A DNA stretch of 64,000 bases from an uncultured Glaciecola sp. (GTDB taxonomy: Bacteria > Pseudomonadota > Gammaproteobacteria > Enterobacterales > Alteromonadaceae), in assembly GCA_947496235.1 (NCBI GenBank), contig CANMCE010000009.1:62001-126000 (forward strand), given 5' to 3'. This document shows, in pieces, positions 61,672 through 64,000 of this stretch (within the stretch, counting starts at the first letter, position 1; every line of letters starts with the position of its first letter). The notes under the pieces were generated by a model. It was not told the origin of the DNA, did not search any database, and worked only from the letters and a program-made list of their open reading frames with translations. Both the position numbers and the translations under genes were made by a program.

Positions 61672-61812
61672 CATTCCCAACCAAACTCGTCATTCCAAAC
61701 CACACGCCGTCATTCCAAACCACACGTCGTCATTCCAAACCACACGTCGTCATTCCAAACCACACGTCGTCATTCCAAACCACACGTCGTCATTCCAAAC
61801 TTGATTTGGAAT
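61672..61812. repeat. 20-bp tandem repeat grown from a REP-like palindrome
   Basis: Five full copies of CACACGTCGTCATTCCAAAC run from 61701 to 61800 (the first has one mismatch), preceded by a 14-base partial copy and a more diverged one. The last copy runs into TTGATTTGGAATCTCC, so its ATTCCAAA (61792-61799) pairs with TTTGGAAT (61805-61812) over a five-base loop. That palindrome, with GTCATTCC at its left end, resembles widespread REP-type intergenic elements. The array thus looks like repeated copying of the left half of one such element. Twenty is not a multiple of three, and no gene spans it. Confidence 0.85.
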
Positions 61813-61884
61813 CTCCCAATCCCCATTGCAATTTAACCATTTTATGAATAATCTATTTTCAACTCCTTACCGGAATCAATTGAG

Positions 61885-62670
61885 ATGGATCTTCACACAT
61901 TCCAAATTGTAGAGAACTTTTTACAACATCCTGATAGCCCAATAGACCCTTGGCAAAAAGGTTATTTCACCGATCATAAAAAACGATTCCAAGCCGACTT
62001 AGCTTTATTATTGGCACTTAATCCTAAAGGCCCTATTTTAGAAATTGGTTCTGCACCCGGCCATATGACAGCTATATTAGCATTGCATGATTTAGATGTT
62101 ACCGGGGTAGATCTCGCACCGGAGCGTATGGCACCAATAATCCAAGCGTTTGGCTTAGATGTTCATGCTTGCGACATTGAAACTGCACCCTTACCATTTC
62201 CTGATAACGCTTTTGAATGCATAGTCTTTAGTGAAGTCTTCGAGCATTTAAGGATTGATTTACCCTTTACACTCAGTCAACTTAACCGCGTATTGAAGCC
62301 GGGAGGTAAGTTGTTATTAACAACCCCAAATGTATATTCGTTACCGTCTGTGGCAAGGTTTATAACCGGTAGAAGCATCGCAGATCCCGTTCATGAATTT
62401 GCAAAACTTCGCGGCGTAGGGCACATGGGACATATCCGTGAATACTCTTCAAAGGAAGTCGTCAGTTGTTTAGAAGCCAGTGGATTTGTCGCAACTGCAA
62501 CAACCTACAGGTTCCATAAAAATACTAATGGAAAGAAAAAGGCCTTGTTATCACTAGCCTATCGTGTAGTACCGTCTAAATTTCATCGCGAAATAGTGAT
62601 AGTCGCAGAGAAGATTTTAGACGCGGAGAGGTTTTCACCCATTATAGAATCAACGCCTAGCCAAGCATGA
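61885..62670 (+). CDS. class I SAM-dependent methyltransferase
   Basis: A 261-residue cytoplasmic enzyme. The SAM-binding motif I is ILEIGSAPGHMT (about 51-62), followed by VTGVDLAPERM, CDIETAPLPFPDNAFECIVF and SQLNRVLKPGGKLLLTTPNV, the Methyltransf_11-type series. The C-terminal region (GHIREYSSKEVVSCLEASGF) is typical of enzymes that methylate sugars or lipids. The acceptor is unknown. A link to flagellin glycan modification is possible but rests only on location. Confidence 0.8.
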   Translation: MDLHTFQIVENFLQHPDSPIDPWQKGYFTDHKKRFQADLALLLALNPKGPILEIGSAPGHMTAILALHDLDVTGVDLAPERMAPIIQAFGLDVHACDIETAPLPFPDNAFECIVFSEVFEHLRIDLPFTLSQLNRVLKPGGKLLLTTPNVYSLPSVARFITGRSIADPVHEFAKLRGVGHMGHIREYSSKEVVSCLEASGFVATATTYRFHKNTNGKKKALLSLAYRVVPSKFHREIVIVAEKILDAERFSPIIESTPSQA

Positions 62671-62694
62671 CTTCTCTCACTTTCTGTCATAAAA

Positions 62695-62715
62695 AAAGCG
62701 GCTAAAAGCCGCTTT
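62695..62715. terminator. bidirectional rho-independent terminator
   Basis: Stem AAAGCGGCT (62695-62703), loop AAA, AGCCGCTTT (62707-62715), with A and T runs on the two sides. It serves both the methyltransferase and the convergent porin gene. Confidence 0.88.
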
Positions 62716-62735
62716 TACCTTTACTTATAGAGCGC

Positions 62736-63683
62736 TTAGAATTTAAAAGACCAATTGTATTGAATACCCAAAGCAAAATAGCTTTTATCTTCCACGTCTT
62801 CTTTATCAATAAGGCTATACCAAGTATAGAGTTTAAGGCTTTTTGAAAGAATATAATCTAATCCAATGTTGAAGTTGGAATCATCTTCAAGGGTTTGATA
62901 TTGGATTTTGTAGTCAATGTTTTTCACTTTGTAGCTGGCGTTTAACAACACACCGTTTTCACTTTCTCCGCCAACCGCTGGTTCTTGGGTTTGATACATA
63001 GCACCTATCTGAGCACCTGCTAGTTTAAATCGAGCGAATATGCGTGTTACATCATAATCTTCTACATCAAAATCATGGGCGATACCCGCGTATAAACTAG
63101 TTTTTTTCAATTTACGGTCACCGTAAAAAAGCGCACTGGATACTGCTGAATCACCGCCCTCTGATTTATCTGCTTGGTACAGAGTTTCAATGCGAAAGTT
63201 ATTGAATGTAGGTGTAATATAAGTAACTACGTCGGTGAGTCTGTTTTCACCTTCCCATAGGACTTTTATATCACCTTCATAATGGTTAAATAGATCTAAA
63301 GCACGACCTGGCGCCCATACAGGGGTAAAATTTCGGCCAATAGTAAGTTCACCTAAGGTTTTAGATCTTAGACCAACATACTGTGGACGAGCTGATATAT
63401 TATCGCTACCTGATTCGCCAGTAATATCGACTTTCCATTCCAATCGGTAAACGACTGTCAAGTCGTCATCGACTTCAACATCACCTTTAACTCCAATCCA
63501 TGAGTTGTTACTTCTAATTTCAGTAAATTGATCGCCACCTTCATCTGAAAGCTGGGCATTAACATTTATCTTTGAATAAAGTTCGCCAATAGAACCCTCT
63601 TCAGAAAAAGCGGGCTTACCGATTAATAACATAATAAACGCGGCTAACAACATTCTGCCGATAATTGCAGTGGGATTGGACAT
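62736..63683 (-). CDS. outer-membrane porin
   Basis: A 315-residue Gram-negative porin. The ATG at 63683 has a GGGGAAAA site upstream and opens a signal peptide (MLLAAFIMLLIGKPAFS); the longer upstream start lacks support. The early porin motif NNSWIGVKGDVEVDDDLTVV then YRLEWKVD, LGELTIGRNFTPVW and the terminal aromatic GIQYNWSFKF are typical of 16-strand general porins. It would allow diffusion of small solutes. Confidence 0.85.
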   Translation of the reverse strand: MSNPTAIIGRMLLAAFIMLLIGKPAFSEEGSIGELYSKINVNAQLSDEGGDQFTEIRSNNSWIGVKGDVEVDDDLTVVYRLEWKVDITGESGSDNISARPQYVGLRSKTLGELTIGRNFTPVWAPGRALDLFNHYEGDIKVLWEGENRLTDVVTYITPTFNNFRIETLYQADKSEGGDSAVSSALFYGDRKLKKTSLYAGIAHDFDVEDYDVTRIFARFKLAGAQIGAMYQTQEPAVGGESENGVLLNASYKVKNIDYKIQYQTLEDDSNFNIGLDYILSKSLKLYTWYSLIDKEDVEDKSYFALGIQYNWSFKF

Positions 63684-63872
63684 AAGGATTTTCCCCTTAA
63701 TTGGTGTGAATATAATGATTGTTAACGAGGATATCGACATCCATCTAGGCAACTTAAGTTTTTAGTTGAATTATACTTAAGTTTAAAAAAATAATTTTAT
63801 CAAATTTAAAATCTGCCGATATAGTCATATGAACAAAATCACAACGATTTGCGTCTTTTGAGGACATTACTG

Positions 63873-64000
63873 ATGCTAGAATCTCAAAACTATTCGGTTA
63901 GAGCCAAATTTGCCTTTCCTATCGTTTTAATTACTTTGCTTATCGCCATAATGGCAACTGTTAGCTATTTAGGAAACAGTCGACTATTAACAACCACAAA
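63873..64000 (+). CDS. partial N-terminus, probable methyl-accepting chemotaxis protein
   Basis: Only the first 42 codons are in the window. The ATG has AGGA eight bases upstream. A short basic cytoplasmic start (SQNYSVRAKF) leads into a membrane helix (FPIVLITLLIAIMATVSYLG), the usual first transmembrane segment of chemoreceptors or other membrane-bound sensors. The sequence is cut before any diagnostic domain, so the family call is inference from the N-terminus and chemotaxis context. Confidence 0.5.
   Translation, partial: MLESQNYSVRAKFAFPIVLITLLIAIMATVSYLGNSRLLTTT

Noticed and set aside
61689-61800. Regularly spaced repeats as a CRISPR array
   Set aside because: The units are directly adjacent with no unique spacers, and no cas gene is present; it is a simple tandem repeat.
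61593-61847. Open frame over the tandem repeat as a repeat protein
   Set aside because: It overlaps fliJ, has no ribosome site, and a 20-base unit shifts the frame at every copy, so the apparent protein repeat is an artefact.
63815-63822. GCCGATAT before the final receptor gene as a FliA promoter
   Set aside because: The -10 element is good, but no TAAA lies 14-16 bases upstream.

Overview
The window is a Gram-negative gammaproteobacterial chromosome segment. The FlrABC flagellar regulators, the FlgT/FlgP rings, a Maf plus pseudaminic-acid flagellin-modification module, NhaD, PEP-CTERM proteins and moderately AT-rich DNA all suggest a marine Alteromonadales bacterium (Alteromonadaceae, Glaciecola/Paraglaciecola-like). 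This assignment is inference from gene content and order; no database was searched. LAYOUT. 1-6.3 kb is accessory DNA: a small membrane protein, a frameshifted secreted protein, about 1.5 kb of decayed coding sequence, then a compact set of surface-decoration genes (sulfotransferase, GT-A glycosyltransferase, WcbI-like protein, left-handed beta-helix acyltransferase). 6.8-9.8 kb is one large TIR-WD40 protein standing alone. 10-20.5 kb holds housekeeping and envelope functions: an NhaD antiporter, two PEP-CTERM proteins, an ECF sigma factor with an RskA-like anti-sigma factor and an outer-membrane barrel, a leucine-rich-repeat protein, a DUF885 lipoprotein, a PP2C phosphatase and a membrane desaturase. 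From 20.5 to 61.6 kb the window is almost entirely flagellar: flgT, flgP, flgN, flgM, flgA, cheV, cheR, flgBCDE, flgFGHIJKL, three short flagellins, flaG-fliD-fliS-fliT-like, a giant Maf protein, pseB-pseC-pseF, flrA, flrBC and fliEFGHIJ. The end carries a 20-bp tandem repeat, a methyltransferase, a porin and the start of a chemoreceptor. HOW IT WORKS TOGETHER. Recognisable promoters draw the usual flagellar hierarchy: FlrA would switch on sigma-54 promoters (good matches before flgB, flgF, flgP and fliE; weaker ones before flrB, flgA and flgT), and FliA (sigma-28) promoters sit before flgM and the flagellins. The rod, hook, junction, cap and MS-ring/export-ATPase genes are all present. The pse genes and Maf would make and attach a nonulosonic acid to flagellin, but pseG, pseH and pseI are not here, nor are fliK-flhA, so the system is split over the chromosome. 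MOST INTERESTING. The DNA around the three flagellin genes is rich in structured, partly repeated leader and trailer elements. Other highlights are a 28-bp perfect inverted repeat with two internal hairpins between flgE and flgF, the half-palindrome tandem array after fliJ, the solitary TIR-WD40 protein and the Maf protein with a duplicated N-terminal module.
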